From CAYTNY01 sp964439215 (GTDB lineage: Bacteria > Oederibacteriota > PGYV01 > CAYTNY01), in contig CAYTNY010000112.1 in the NCBI GenBank assembly GCA_964439215.1, forward strand, positions 1 to 6,344: DNA of 6,344 nucleotides, in the 5' to 3' direction. Under the pieces are notes generated by a model. The model searched no databases, was not told the DNA's origin, and saw only the letters and a list, made by a program, of their open reading frames with translations. Below, in pieces: positions 6,203 through 6,344 of this stretch. The position numbers and the translations under genes are program-made. Numbering within the stretch: position 1 is the first letter of the stretch; each line of letters opens with the position of its first letter.

Positions 6203-6231
6203 ATTATATATTATTATCCCCCTGAATTCAA
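6203..6231 (-). promoter_or_regulatory. Housekeeping sigma-70-type promoter of the barrel/sigma operon
   Basis: On the minus strand the -35 TTGAAT (6231-6226), a 17-nt spacer and a perfect -10 TATAAT (6208-6203) stand before the barrel-TPR gene. Transcription would start near 6196, about 30 nt before ATG 6165. All four downstream genes are co-directional with gaps of 20-90 bp and no visible terminator, so this promoter could drive the sigma factor at a basal level. Confidence 0.75.
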
Positions 6232-6344
6232 TTATTTTATAATGGTTATTTCACTTCTCTCTCCTCTTGTTTAATCGCCGGCTTATATCATACAGTGTTC
6301 AGCCGCTGCTTAACCCTCTCCAAGAGTATGTAACAGGCAAAAAA
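6232..6344. other. Upstream region without a recognisable gene
   Basis: I see no supportable gene here. On the minus strand the right edge begins with a run of six T and a short open stretch of 18 codons ending in TGA at 6288-6290. This could be the tail of an upstream gene or the U-tract of its terminator. The window is too short to decide. Confidence 0.4.

Noticed and set aside
6288..6344. Tail of an upstream minus-strand gene ending in TGA (FFACYILLERVKQRLNTV)
   Set aside because: It has only 18 codons, and the other two frames also end with stops within 15 codons, so coding cannot be told from chance.
1..6344. CRISPR array, tRNA, rRNA or insertion sequence
   Set aside because: No regularly spaced direct repeats with unique spacers, no cloverleaf-like segment, and no transposase or terminal inverted repeats were seen.

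Overview
All genes in this window lie on the minus strand, so the window is read from its right end to its left. The cell is a diderm (Gram-negative type) bacterium: two genes encode signal-peptide-bearing outer-membrane barrels of the PorV/PorQ (UPF0164-like) group, and another encodes a membrane anti-sigma factor with a large periplasmic part. Thr-Pro-rich linkers (TxTxT, TPTxT), FlgD-like Ig C-terminal domains, PorV-like proteins and a secreted cellulase-type hydrolase together recall uncultured candidate phyla such as Goldbacteria and their neighbours. That placement is a guess from style, not proof.

Right part (about 6344 to 2211): a near-consensus housekeeping promoter (TTGAAT, 17 nt, TATAAT) stands before a co-directional cluster of four genes: (1) a PorV-like barrel with a C-terminal TPR extension, (2) a second, shorter and more divergent PorV-like barrel, (3) an ECF (RpoE-like) sigma factor that starts with TTG 20 bp behind the barrel gene, and (4) a zinc-binding anti-sigma factor. 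The anti-sigma factor has one membrane helix, a long Lys/Glu/Pro/Ser-rich periplasmic linker and a C-terminal FlgD/T9SS-CTD-like Ig domain. A possible ECF-type promoter lies in the sigma/anti-sigma gap.

Left part (2210 to 1): after an intergenic region with its own strong promoter (TTGACA, 17 nt, TAAAAT), a roughly 110-nt AU-rich leader with a hairpin and a consensus Shine-Dalgarno sequence, comes a secreted modular glycoside hydrolase family 8 enzyme. Its order is signal peptide, GH8 domain, Thr/Pro linker, CBM11-like beta-sandwich, then a second, repetitive Thr-rich linker. The gene runs off the left edge, so its C-terminus is not visible.

How they may work together (inference): PorV-type barrels are the outer-membrane shuttle or anchor proteins of type IX-like secretion, and proteins carrying FlgD/T9SS-type C-terminal Ig domains are its usual cargo. 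Here an anti-sigma factor carries such a cargo-like domain on its periplasmic end and is encoded with two PorV-like proteins and the sigma factor. This suggests a surveillance circuit in which the state of the export apparatus, or the load of cargo, controls the sigma factor. The GH8 enzyme would be a typical exported product, but no shared ECF promoter was found in front of it.
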